From NCBI GenBank assembly GCA_017591395.1, contig WEDG01002821.1, positions 24,131-88,130 on the forward strand: DNA of 64,000 bases, read 5' to 3'. The DNA comes from Schistocephalus solidus. Taxonomy: Eukaryota > Platyhelminthes > Cestoda > Diphyllobothriidea > Diphyllobothriidae. Below the pieces are notes generated by a model. That model saw nothing but the letters and a program-made list of their open reading frames with translations, ran no database searches and was not told where the DNA came from. Shown here piece by piece: positions 12,701-22,506 of this stretch; positions within the stretch are counted from its first letter, which is position 1; each line of letters opens with the position of its first letter. The position numbers and the translations under genes were made by a program.

Positions 12701-13050
12701 GTTTTATTTTCACTGCCTATTATGTAGTTTACAATTTATTGCAAAACATCGCTAACTATTGCCCTTACAGAAAACGTTCTGCCAACATAATGACATAACA
12801 TTTTATTTTCCTCATCTTTTCCCAGTAGCTTTCCCCATGACTCGGAGAAAGGACCATCGGGAATTTGAGTAACCCTCTTGAAACTATATTTACGCTACCT
12901 GGAGACGCCCATGAACTATAATGTCTCCTTATATCACCCGTCCTCCAAACGATGACGTCATTCGGACGTACAAATTCGGTGGTCCACAGTCTTAAATGTT
13001 GCGGTTTCTTTGGATACTAACCATCATCAGAATTCAATTCTGGATCCTAT
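9761..13050 (+). repeat. Tandem array: three ~1,097-bp units
   Basis: The marker 'gatgctgaggacttaag' recurs at 9761, 10858, 11954 and 13051, giving unit lengths of 1097, 1096 and 1097 bp. Units 2 and 3 are almost identical and unit 1 differs at only a few sites, for example 'aagatctattg' against 'aaggcctattg'. Each unit contains two diverged monomers starting at 'gaattgcgactgcag' and 'gaaatgcaactgcag', about 520 bp apart. They share the order: CTGCAG, poly-T, 'tctcctac', 'aggcctattga', 'ctctgcctccat', 'cactgcctat', 'aacatcgctaac'. This is a higher-order repeat. No believable coding frame is present. Confidence 0.95.
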
Positions 13051-13563
13051 GATGCTGAGGACTTAAGTTCATTGACGCATTTTCGTGAGATTCTGTTTCA
13101 TACGCCTAAGTGATCAAGAACGAATCACCTCGACGTTTCATTATCTCATTCTGAAATGCTACTGCAGTATTACCCTATTCTACCACCTGACTATATTTTT
13201 CCTAAGCGGTTTTTTCTCCTACCTTCTATTCGAAAATGAAGGCCTATTGAACTCTGCCTCCATTTTCATGGTAGGAGTTTTTCACTGCCTATTTTTTTCT
13301 AGTTCACCATTAATTTTAAAACATTGATAACTGTTGACATAGCAGGACAATTTATGAATTTGTTCATTTTATCTGCACACATTGTCATAACTTTATTTCG
13401 TTACTAATGTTTGCTTAGACAGTACCTTCCCGGTGCTAACCAAATATAAATTCTAAAAAAAAAAATAATTGTACATTTCTTCTGCACATTTAGTCATGAT
13501 TTTATTTCAATACAAATGTTTGCTTTGACAGCGCCTTCCCGGCGCTAACAAAATATAAATTCT
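13051..13563 (+). repeat. Variant partial unit with a duplicated ~97-bp end
   Basis: 13051-13458 matches the copy at 1-411 better than the neighbouring array units. After an A-run, 13467-13563 repeats the terminal part again ('gtacatttcttctgcac' through 'acaaaatataaattctta'), so the end segment is duplicated in tandem. The repeated end motif 'aaatataaattct' marks what may be the true terminus of this repeat family. Confidence 0.8.
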
Positions 13564-14722
13564 TAGTTATAAGTACTTGAATTTGATCTCGTTTTTAAGC
13601 GGAACGGATCGCATTTCGACATATTTTGCCTGTTTAAGGAAAAAAATGACATTGTGTATTGGACTCCGTGGTCTACAATAGTGCTAAATAGCAGATCCCT
13701 AACGATGGGAGTGACGGGTTGGCAAATGCGGAAAATGGAAGAGTGCAATTTGGCCTTTAGATGCCTGCAAAAAGTGCGGCTTATCACGATCTTGACACCC
13801 ACAAGGATGTTAAAAAAACAGTAAACAAATATCGATTGCAGACTTCGTCTAACATACAAAACGTATTTTTTGACGTGAGTCAAATTGAAAATCTAGTCTT
13901 CATACTGCACCATAAATCAGCCGTGAATCACCGAAGAAACAATTGAGCCCTGCTTATGGAGGGTCGGCGTCGACACTTTCCCGTGTCCAGACCATAATTG
14001 GTAAATGAAAATCCGTTGAACGACCCTACATTTGCCTCGTGGCCAGTTATGACAGGTAAAATAGCAACATTCTACGAACGCGCACTTAAAGCTGGATTTA
14101 CGATGTACCAGTCAGTCAAATATGAGTTCATAAGTGCAGTATCCAGAATTAAAAAAGATTACTTCAGTAAAAATAATACAGCCCACAAACAAGATTGGAA
14201 AACGTAAGACAGCTTTGGTAAGTGCATGTAGGGAAATGATTTTCGTGGATGCCTAGGAATGCGTCGAAGCGCCATAAAGACTGCAAAGAAGCACTATCTC
14301 GGTCTAAAGTATCATGCTCAAAACAAGGCTTTTTACGAACTCAGCAAACGAAGGCGCAGTCTGAAGAGTTTAGAAACTTTACGCTTAAATGCATTCAAAA
14401 TTTAGAGAGGACCTTATCAGAACTACCTAATTGCGTGAAAACCAGAACTGATTCTCAAACGATCATACCAAAAATCTCCTCGTCCGTTAATCTTCAATTT
14501 GTTGAAACGCAACGATGAAAATATTAAATAAAAGATTATAAAAAGTTTGAAACTTTATCAAGAATCACAACGGGAGGCAATCTGCTTTCAGATTTGATGC
14601 TTTATTCACAATAATATCTTACGGGCGGACGCCTTAAGTTATGCACAACCACAGAAGTCCGAAACACCAGTGTGCTTGAATAAGGATACTTGCATTAATT
14701 TATTCACACTGCTTTGAGAATT
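13564..14722. other. Segment of unknown origin between inverted repeat arms
   Basis: About 1.16 kb lies between the end motif of the variant repeat at 13563 and its inverted counterpart at 14723. Short frames exist on plus (13761-13946, 13998-14207, 14249-14518) and minus (13563-13883). They are modestly basic and none shows a domain I recognise. The segment could be the cargo of a terminal-inverted-repeat element or simply old sequence between two insertions. Confidence 0.35.
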
Positions 14723-15090
14723 TAGAATTTATATTTGGTTATCGCCCGGTGGACTTTGTCGAAAAAAAACATTTTTTACCGAAATAAAATTAGGACAATG
14801 GGTGCAGGTAAAATGTACGAATATTTTATAATGTTGGCAGCACTTATTCTGTTATGGTAATAGTTAGCGATGTTTTGAAATTAATTGTGAACTCGAAAAT
14901 AGGCAGTGAAAATAAAACCTAAATTGAAACTGGAGGCAAAGTTACATAGGCCGCCATTTTCGAAAAGATGGTAGAAGGAAAAACTGTTTAGGAAAATAAG
15001 TTAAAGTGCTAGAGTAGGTGATGACTGCAGTAGCATTTCAGAATGAGATAATGAAACTTCGATATTTTTTGCTCTTGATCACTAAGGTCA
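14723..15090 (-). repeat. Inverted diverged copy of the 1.1-kb repeat monomer
   Basis: The sequence begins 'ttagaatttatatttggtta', the reverse complement of the end motif. It continues through the reverse complements of 'gctaac', 'cactgcctat', 'ctctgcctcc', CTGCAG and 'tgatcaag'. It aligns over some 350 bp with 13051-13458 in inverted orientation, at clearly lower identity than the array units share. Confidence 0.8.
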
Positions 15091-16224
15091 TCGTATGCGT
15101 AGGAACCACGTATATTATTTGTTCTCCGGCTTGGACAGTTTGAAAACCATTAACATTTCACTCGTTCTGATCCTGACATTAACGCTACAACTGCACGTAC
15201 GTAATTGCTCTCTGGAATTTTCGGGAATTTTTCTTATGCCAAATTTTCCTCACAAAACGACATCAAATTGGAATTTGTTTATCACCTTGCAGATCTGTAG
15301 TTATCCAGGACCTTTGACCACTATAAACGGCTGAGTCGTTCCTGAATATTCTTCCTATCGTTTATTGTTTTTTTAAAGCGGTTTTGAACGAATAGGCGCA
15401 TTTATTGCTCATATTGTTTCTATTGCAGCGTCATTGGACTTCCGTTTGAAATTTCCTCGTCTCCAAGCTTTTGATTTTTGGCCAATAATTTGTAACCAAA
15501 GTTTGGACTCAACGAAATAAGTTGTCATTTGATCACATATTGTCTGCTTATCAGGATAAGCCTATAAGTGTTTATAGACATTGTGATATTCAGGCGCACA
15601 AAAATTAATATCGGAATCTTGAAAAATAAGCTAACTCAGCTTCATTCGGATCCTGCCTTCTACGATCTTCCGAAAACATTTTCTCGCCAGGAAAGGTGTC
15701 GACATCAGAAAGGAACGGAGAACCAATGGCAAACTCACTTCAAAGGCTGCATCGTTCTTTGCTTCGTATTAACATTTGATAGTGAATTCGGTTCGGAAAA
15801 TAATTCCAGACTACGTCTGACATACCTAATATTGACCGCTTTAAAATGTCTGAGAATAAACCCAGTGGTTTAACGTGCTTTCTAGACAATCAGGGCACAG
15901 TGCTCTGACAGATTAAGACGGTAGAGGTCAATAGACACAACATTAAGCGAAACAAAAAGTGAAAAAGAACGAAGTCATTAGAACAGACCTCTGAGTCAGT
16001 TAAAATACAGATAACCAGAAAGAAAATAAGCGAGGAATAAATTATGTCTTGCATTTCGCCAGGTTCGGGAAATCTGGTGCACATAGAATCCGACTGCACA
16101 AAAGTAAATAAGTGATCGACGGTCTCTGAAATGTCGAAAAACAGTAATCTTAAGGTATCTTTTACGCCACGGACGAGCAACAGCAGCATGCTCTATACAT
16201 GCTCGAACTACAATGTAGCAGGTA
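15091..16224. other. No recognisable gene; possible 5' region of LINE E
   Basis: Only short frames without known domains are seen (such as 15095-15334 and 15568-15873). Since LINE E follows in plus orientation this may include its 5' untranslated region, but nothing in the sequence proves that. Confidence 0.4.
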
Positions 16225-16477
16225 ATGGTTGCTAGCACAGTAATGGCGGAAAATTGGCCGTCGAATTATCGACAGACCTGGATGCCACATACCCAAATTC
16301 AGGTTTCACGGATACGATTCGAGCAAACGCAGTCGGAAGAACTTACGCTGTTTGAAAGATCCATAGAGATGCCTGTAAATCAACATGCAGGCTCACCGAT
16401 GAAGACCAATTTTAACACAGTATTAAAGACTGTAGTAAAGTGCATGTTTCAACCTTCCATCGCTGAAAGAAAGCAGG

Positions 16478-16990
16478 ATGCATAAACGAGTTTTTTTCCC
16501 TGACAGATCATTTTGTCTGGTAGTTCAGAGAGTCTCAGAGGCTACGGGGAAAATGCCAAAAGAAAGGGTTAAAAAGGATCTGCTGACATTCCAAAATTTA
16601 TTGAATGATACGCAAGAAACTGTTATGATAGTCGAAATCAAACAGATCTTTCGATTAGGGCCTCTCGTTAGAAATGAAACGCTTGAGGTTCGACCAAGAC
16701 CGTTAAAAGTCGTCTTAGGGGGCAAACAGCAGGTAGATCTATTGCTCTCTCGAAAGTCCCAACTCTGAAAGAATCATCGTGGAATTTTTTTCAGCTGGAT
16801 TACTCTCCCACCGATCGGATGAAAATGAGGACACTGGTAGCAGAATTGAAAGACGTCAATACGAGGGGGAACAAAACTTAAAAATTGTAGACAACAAAAT
16901 TGTCAAAACGGTGCGCTCAATTTTATGGGAAAATCCGGTGAAATTGACGGCAACCACGCCGGTCAAAAGCCCTACCAAATGCCTATAGAT
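16478..16990 (+). pseudogene. ORF1-like protein of LINE E, C-terminal half
   Basis: The frame 16478-16768 contains 'VVQRVSEATGKMPKERVKKDL' and 'RPRPLKVVLGGKQQVDLLL'. After a shift, 16779-16988 continues around 'DRMKMRTLVAELKD' and 'NLKIVDNKIVKTV'. These blocks match the RRM-like and C-terminal parts of ORF1 in LINE F in the same order. The layout recalls the nucleic-acid chaperone ORF1p of L1 elements. At least one frameshift separates the two halves. Confidence 0.65.
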
Positions 16991-17094
16991 TTGAACCCAA
17001 ACAGGGGAATGGATATATCTTGCAAAATATCCAGCAATAATCGTCATGTTGAAGAAAGAACCAAAAATCTTCAGAAATCGAGGGAAAAAACAAG

Positions 17095-17850
17095 ATGACA
17101 ATGATATACACAAATGTGCAGAGTCTATTGAACAAAATGGATGAAATCACAGAAGTCAGGATAGATGGATTTCAGCTAATCCGCATCGATAGAAACGGAC
17201 GTAGGGGTAATGGAATCGCAATGTTCAAACGAGAAGGCATCGACTTCATTCCGGATGGGCCCTCGCCAAATAGGAACTCGTCTTGCGAAATATTTAGTTG
17301 TAAACTGAAAGTCCCAAACCAACCAGACCTTCATATTGCCATTGTATATCGACCGCCAGGATGGCGAACGGAAACGGACAAAGCACTCATCACAGAGGTA
17401 ACGTAAATCTGCCGTAGCAAACACTTATTAATATTTGGAGATTTCAACGCTCCCGATATCGATTGGGTTTCAATGTACTGCTCGCAATCGGAAAATTCAT
17501 TCGAACAGAAATTACTTCAGCTGGTAAATGACGAGTTTCTTACCCAACATGTCACAGTGGATACGTGGTTCCGAGATGGGCAGCAGTCAAGCTGTTTGGA
17601 TGTAATCATAAGTAGAGACGAAAATTGCATCCTTGCAATAAATTCTTACGTGCCGCTTGGACGAAGTGATCATTGTGTTTTTGCTGGGGAATACAGTCAT
17701 TTTTCTGTACCCAAACGTCGTGCAGTTAGGAAGAGAGATGTATGGAAAGGGGATTATCCCAAAAGGAAAGAATTACTGAATGGGATAGACTGGAGCCCTG
17801 CACGTGAACCTGCCCAAACGCTGCTTTGTTCTTCATTAGTTACTTGATTT
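17095..17850 (+). pseudogene. Endonuclease of LINE E with internal deletion
   Basis: An ATG at 17095 opens 'MTMIYTNVQSLLNKMDEI', but the frame then jumps to 'FQLIRIDRNGRRGNGIAMF'. About 25 residues holding the conserved TETW catalytic Glu are missing compared with LINE F. Later motifs are present: 'IAIVYRPPG', 'LLIFGDFNAPDIDW' (after a stop at 17404), 'SSCLDVIISRDEN' and 'LGRSDH'. The start codon overlaps a TGA (ATGA at 17095-17098), a possible ORF1/ORF2 junction. Confidence 0.7.
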
Positions 17851-18301
17851 AGCAGTTGGTAGAGACATTCTGCCAGCTTAAAATACGATTGTGCGTCTCC
17901 CGACTCGCATGGGTGACATCAGAAATTAAAAGGAATCTCAAGAAGAAAAGAAGACTGTGGAGAACATATGCTAGATATCAACAACCCGAATATTTTTCCG
18001 CTTTTAAGAAACAGCGAAATCGGTGTCGGAATCTTCTGAGAAAAGAAAGATCAGCCTTTTTGTCAGAAAAAGTCAAAGACATACGAAGAAATTCGAAAAG
18101 ATTTTTGCTTAAGTAAATAAGACAAAACGAAATCGGGACTCCATTCCTTGTCTTAAAGACTATCAGGGGGACAGGTTAACTGATAACTCTGATAAGACCA
18201 GACTCTTATCCAATTTCTTTGTGACCGTATATACAGAGGAACCACCTTTTGACGAGGAAGAATAATACAGTAATGCCACATCTGCAAACAAAATAAGCAC
18301 G

Positions 18302-19866
18302 GTGTCATTCCCAATGAACATAGTAAGAAAAACTCTGAAACAGCTTCAGCCCACTAAATCACCTGGCCCAGATGGTATATCCGCAAAATTTCTCAATGAA
18401 CTCACAGACCAGCTGGCCTCTCCGCTCTCCAAGATATTTGAAAGATCAATGGAGGCGGGGCTCTGCCTCCCGAGTGGAAGATAGCCAACATAACCATATC
18501 TATAAAAGAGGAGAGAGGACATCACCAAACAGTTTCTGACCAGTCAGCCTCACAAGTATCTGTTGCAAAATGATGGAGAATATAATCAAAACGGAACTGA
18601 TGAGGCATCTTGAAGAGAATAACTTGCTAAGTTCATATCAGCATGGATTTCGAAGTGGTCAATCCTGCCTCACAAACCTGCTCTCATCCATGGAAATTTT
18701 GACAAAATCATTAGAAATGGGTTTGTCAGTCGATGCGGTCTACATTGACTTTAGCAAAGCCTTTGACAGGGTTCCACACAGACGTCTGATCTTTAAGCTG
18801 CATCAAATGGGTGTGACTGGCAACCTACTCAAATAGCTGGGGACTTTCTCACAGGTAGGCGCCAGCGTGTCTATATTGTAGACGCCAAGTCTCACTGGGA
18901 AACCGTTTACAGTGGAATTCCGCAGGGCAGCGTTCTGGGTCCCATTTTGTTTCTGATATACGTGAACGACTGCCTGGATTGTCTGACATGCGAGAAGGTA
19001 ATGTTCGCTGACGATCTGAAGTTATGGTACTCGATTGACAAACTGGAGGATGCGCGGAAATCACAACAAAACTTAGATCGCTTGCAAACATGGTGATGAG
19101 TGGCTGCTGAACCCTTATCTTAACAGATACCAAATAATCCGACTGCGTTGTAGTTCCGGAAGGATGATTAGGTTTGAATGTCAGTACTTTGTCAGTTTTC
19201 ACCAACTCCAGGAGGTAATTATTCTAAAGGACTGGGGTATATTGACAACACCCACTCTCAAACCATCATCGCACTGTGCGAATATAGCAAAGAAAGCTAT
19301 GTGTATCTTAAGTGCAATCAGGACATCTTTCGTTAATTTTGACGGAGAGCTTTTTGGGCGCGTGTTTGGAACATTTTTCCGGCCGGTGTTGGAATATTGT
19401 GTTCAGGCGTTGCGCCCTTGGACGAAACATGACTACGCTCTGCTGGAGAAAGTTCAACAGAGGGCGACGAAACTAGTCAGCGGATATGATTGCTTCCCTA
19501 TGAGGGCTGACTAGAAAGACTTCAAATTTTTCCTCTGTCTTATAGGCAATGCAGGGGGGATATGATCTTGGTCTTCAACCTGGTCAGAGGATTTGATTGT
19601 GCTCTTCAGATGGCCGACTTTTTGAATTTGCAAACATGAAAAATCTCCGAGGTCACCAATACAAACTAAATAAACACGCCAAACTTGAAGTGCGGGCCAA
19701 CTTCTTTTCCCAAAGGGTGATTGAAGAATGGAACAAACTGCCAACGTCTGTTGTACAAGCTGAAAGCGTTGAAATGTTTAAAAGAAGACTTGATGAATCT
19801 TTACTTGATGGACATATATTAAGTCGACAGCAACAATCGATATACTTAAACGATATCACCATATAA
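18302..19866 (+). pseudogene. Reverse transcriptase of LINE E
   Basis: Motifs in order are 'TKSPGPDGISAKFLNEL', 'SSYQHGFRSGQSCLTNLL' and 'AVYIDFSKAFDRVPHRRL' in one frame. A stop at 18834 and a shift follow, then 'GIPQGSVLGPILFLIYVND' and FADD at 19004-19015. The CR1-type C-terminal part has 'LLEKVQQRATKLVSG' and ends 'QRVIEEWNKLPTSVVQAES' with 'FKRRLDESLLDG'. The fold would be complete if frames were joined, but this copy is dead. Confidence 0.8.
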
Positions 19867-19955
19867 CATTTGCTTATTTTGCTAGCGTATATCTGTATAT
19901 AGGTTTTTTAAAGGCTCTGCATATCACCCTTATATAAATAAATAAATAACTTGTA

Positions 19956-20129
19956 TATTTAAGGCCCAGAGGGCCCCATCATTACAAACTTAGTACCGTG
20001 GTTTAAATAAATACAAAGTGGATAATTGCTGCACTATGTGAGCATCCATATGAACAGCAGAAATGAGTAGTATGGTAAACATATCCGATTCAAAACGATT
20101 TGCCATTTTTAAAACAAAAGTCAACAATT
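19956..20129. other. Spacer between LINE E tail and inverted repeat copy
   Basis: AT-rich sequence with a second 'ttaaataaatacaaag' tract near 20003. No gene seen. Confidence 0.4.
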
Positions 20130-20350
20130 CTTTGGAATAAACGGTGAACTGGAAAAGAAGCAGTAAAAAAACTCCTAGGGTTAAATTGGAGGCCGAGTTC
20201 GGCGAGCCGCCAATTTAAGAAAATATAGGAGAAAAACTGCTTCACTAAAAAATTAGTAAATAAATGCAATGGGATAGTATTGTGATGTTGCTGACAACGT
20301 ATGAGGTTTCGGAACGCTCCTTGTCGGGTGAGAGATAATATAGCAGTCAG
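20130..20350 (-). repeat. Second inverted, diverged monomer of the 1.1-kb repeat
   Basis: The stretch 'gtgaactggaaaag', 'gcagtaaaaaaactcctag', 'ttggaggccgagttcgg' and 'aggagaaaaactgcttca' mirrors, as reverse complement, the repeat monomer blocks found at 190-290 and 13180-13330. It sits directly upstream of LINE F. Confidence 0.65.
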
Positions 20351-21075
20351 AGCTACTGTTTATAAACACCAGTGGAGGTGAGAGAGGACGAAATCATCGT
20401 ACACAACATGGTCGAAACGAAGAGGGGGACAGTAGATGTCACGAGATCATCATTGAGATGCGACCTTGCTGACTGCATAGTCCATCACCAAAGAGGCGAA
20501 ACCATCAGAACCCGCCTCGATCATCAACAGAACCTGAAGCCTATCGTCAGGGTTGCAACTTGGGAGGAAAATATAAAGGTTGTCAAGAGTTGGCAATGCT
20601 AGTTTAAAAGGAGGGGAAGAAAAATTGAATGCAAAGATTGACCGCAGAGGATGATGAAAATATAATAAGAGACCAATATAATATCAAGGGGGCTGCCTCA
20701 AATACCAGGAGGACCCTTTTCAAATCCAAAAGTTGCGATGTTGGGAAGGAAACAGACAATAAGGACTTTATATCTTCCGAATTTAAATATGTTTGCGTTA
20801 TTTGGTTTTGAAAATAGCTAATGTAGACTACAACCTAGTTTGCAGTGGAAGATTATTCCAGATAAAAGCATATTTGGAGGCAAAAAACTGAGAACGATTA
20901 GTTGTGGACCTAAGAGGTGGTGAAATGATCATGGAGGAATTACGAGTGGCATAGGGTCGATCTACCGGAGCGAGAGCGTTAATTCATGGGAGATTTGGGC
21001 TAGAGTTAACGCAAAACAGGGAGCAGAGACCGGCTTGGAGTCTTCAAACCCACAGAAGTTTAATGTTTATCGTTT

Positions 21076-22506
21076 TTGCGATCTATCATGGAAGTCAAAT
21101 ATATACACTTCGGGAATCGTGCAAAATATGTGGCACTGCCGAGCTTCGAACCGGGGCACCAGCGTGTGGGGAACGACGGTGATACCACTGAGCTATCGCC
21201 GCACGACAAACTCGCTGACCTAATTTTTACTGATGGAATAAACATAAATCATAATACGAATGACTTCATTTTCGGACATGTTTCCTTAAAATCACCTCCT
21301 GCCAAACGGGCCAAGAGTTTACTAAGTTTTTTGGATGTCATTTACGAGGACGAAGCGTGTGCGACATGCTTTAAACTTCTTCAAAAAATTTCGGCGATTG
21401 AAAAGGATATGCAGGGGCTGAAGATGGAGATAGAGAAGTTAAAGAAACTTCCTCACAATTTGCCCGAAAAGAAGCAGTCCCTAACGATGGAACATGAGGG
21501 AGACAAATGCACATACGCAGGCACAGCTTCCGTAGCCATCACATCCAACAAGGAAGATGACGCTACGTCAACGGAGCTCGATATAGCTGTTAAACAGTAT
21601 CCCGTAAGGAAAGAGGGCAACCGGCAGGGATCCCAGAAAATAAAGAAACGAGTTTCAGACGACAAAGGTTATATATCATCCAAAAATGTAAGCCCCAGAA
21701 TCCCAGCATCGGACAAAAATCACCCTCATGTTGAAGTGCCAGCATCCACGAGTAACGCCACCTCTGTGAACTCCCACCCTAGCGAGGGCGGGCAAATTAG
21801 GATCTCGCCCATAAATCGTAAACGAAATATCATAATAAGGGGTGTCCCAGAATCCACGCCCTGCGTTTCGAAGGAACGAGTGACACACGATCTAGATCTT
21901 CTTCATGAACATGCTAGTGCAGTCCTGAAGAAAGGGGAAATTTACACCGTGCCAGCATCCACGAGTAACGCCACCTCTGTGAACTCCCAACCTAGCGTGG
22001 GCGGGCAAATTAGGACCTCGCCCATAAATCGTAAACGAAAGATCGTAATGCGGGGTGTCCCAGAATCCACGTCCTGCATTCCGAAGGAACGAGTGACACA
22101 CGATCTAAATCTGCTTCATGAATATGCTAGTGCAGTCCTGAAGAAAGGGGAAATTTACACCGTGCAAAAAGCTTTCCGACTTTGCAAAGCAGACCCCAGC
22201 CGCGACAGGAAAATATCCCCAAGGCCTCTGAAATTTATTTTAGAAAATGAAACCCAGGCAGCACTTCTGTTAGAAGGAAGAAGGACTTTACGGGAATCGC
22301 ACAAACAAGTGTTTTTTCAGCCGGATTACGAGCCGAGGGAACGGCTGAAAATGAGGGAACTGCGGAAAGAATTGATGGAGAGAATTGGCAGAGGAGAGAA
22401 ACGGCTAAAAATCAAAGACGGTCAAATAGTCCAGATAAATGTGTCCTTCCTGTGGCTAAAAACTGTAACAATTAAGGCTGGGTCTCCTCGACGAATCGAT
22501 CATTGA
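21076..22506 (+). CDS. ORF1 protein of LINE F (476 codons, uninterrupted)
   Basis: The protein likely binds element RNA as a chaperone in the retrotransposition particle. Order by residue: 1-50 derives from an antisense tRNA-like insertion; about 75-80 'PPAKRAK', a basic motif; 95-125 a short coiled-coil candidate ('DMQGLKMEIEKLKKL'); then a polar spacer to 215. Next comes an RRM-like N-terminal part ('IIIRGVPEST', 'KERVTHDLDLLHE') present twice in tandem (about 221-291 and 292-362). A C-terminal region has 'ISPRPLKFIL', 'VFFQPDYEPRERLKMRELRK' and 'RLKIKDGQIV'. The overall plan resembles L1 ORF1p. The stop TGA overlaps the next frame by four bases. The true start may be downstream of the tRNA-like part. 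Confidence 0.7.
   Translation: MRSIMEVKYIHFGNRAKYVALPSFEPGHQRVGNDGDTTELSPHDKLADLIFTDGININHNTNDFIFGHVSLKSPPAKRAKSLLSFLDVIYEDEACATCFKLLQKISAIEKDMQGLKMEIEKLKKLPHNLPEKKQSLTMEHEGDKCTYAGTASVAITSNKEDDATSTELDIAVKQYPVRKEGNRQGSQKIKKRVSDDKGYISSKNVSPRIPASDKNHPHVEVPASTSNATSVNSHPSEGGQIRISPINRKRNIIIRGVPESTPCVSKERVTHDLDLLHEHASAVLKKGEIYTVPASTSNATSVNSQPSVGGQIRTSPINRKRKIVMRGVPESTSCIPKERVTHDLNLLHEYASAVLKKGEIYTVQKAFRLCKADPSRDRKISPRPLKFILENETQAALLLEGRRTLRESHKQVFFQPDYEPRERLKMRELRKELMERIGRGEKRLKIKDGQIVQINVSFLWLKTVTIKAGSPRRIDH
21127..21212 (-). repeat. tRNA-like sequence antisense within ORF1 N-terminus of LINE F
   Basis: Read on minus, the stretch contains 'gatagctcagtggtatcac', a good RNA polymerase III box A, and further on 'ccggttcgaagctcgg', a box B with TTCGAA. 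The acceptor stem does not pair convincingly, so it is a tRNA-derived SINE head, not a gene. In sense with ORF1 it encodes about 30 residues from 'LPSFEPGHQRV' to 'TTELSPHDK'. Confidence 0.65.
21736..22161 (+). repeat. In-frame tandem duplication of 213 bp in ORF1
   Basis: 'gtgccagcatccacgagtaa' starts at 21736 and again at 21949. The two 213-bp copies differ at roughly twenty positions and keep frame (71 codons each). Each copy covers a Ser/Asn-rich linker plus the first half of the RRM-like domain. Only the second copy runs on into the rest of the domain ('TVQKAFRLCK'). Confidence 0.9.

Larger units (their letters stand above)
16225..19955 (+). mobile_element. LINE copy E, CR1-like, inactive but with recognisable ORF1, EN and RT
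   Basis: Plus-strand frames run ORF1 C-terminal half (16478-17000), endonuclease (17095-17830), linker (17856-18116) and RT with C-terminal region (18302-19866). The 3' end reads 'aaaggctctgc' and closes with a short (ATAA)n tail at 19938-19951, typical of CR1-like elements. It is the same subfamily as LINE G: the RT and the 3' UTR are nearly superimposable. Stops and shifts occur in every domain. Confidence 0.85.

Noticed and set aside
9511..13050. CRISPR array or bacterial-type repeat
   Set aside because: Units are 1.1 kb without short spacers, and the surrounding sequence is clearly eukaryotic.
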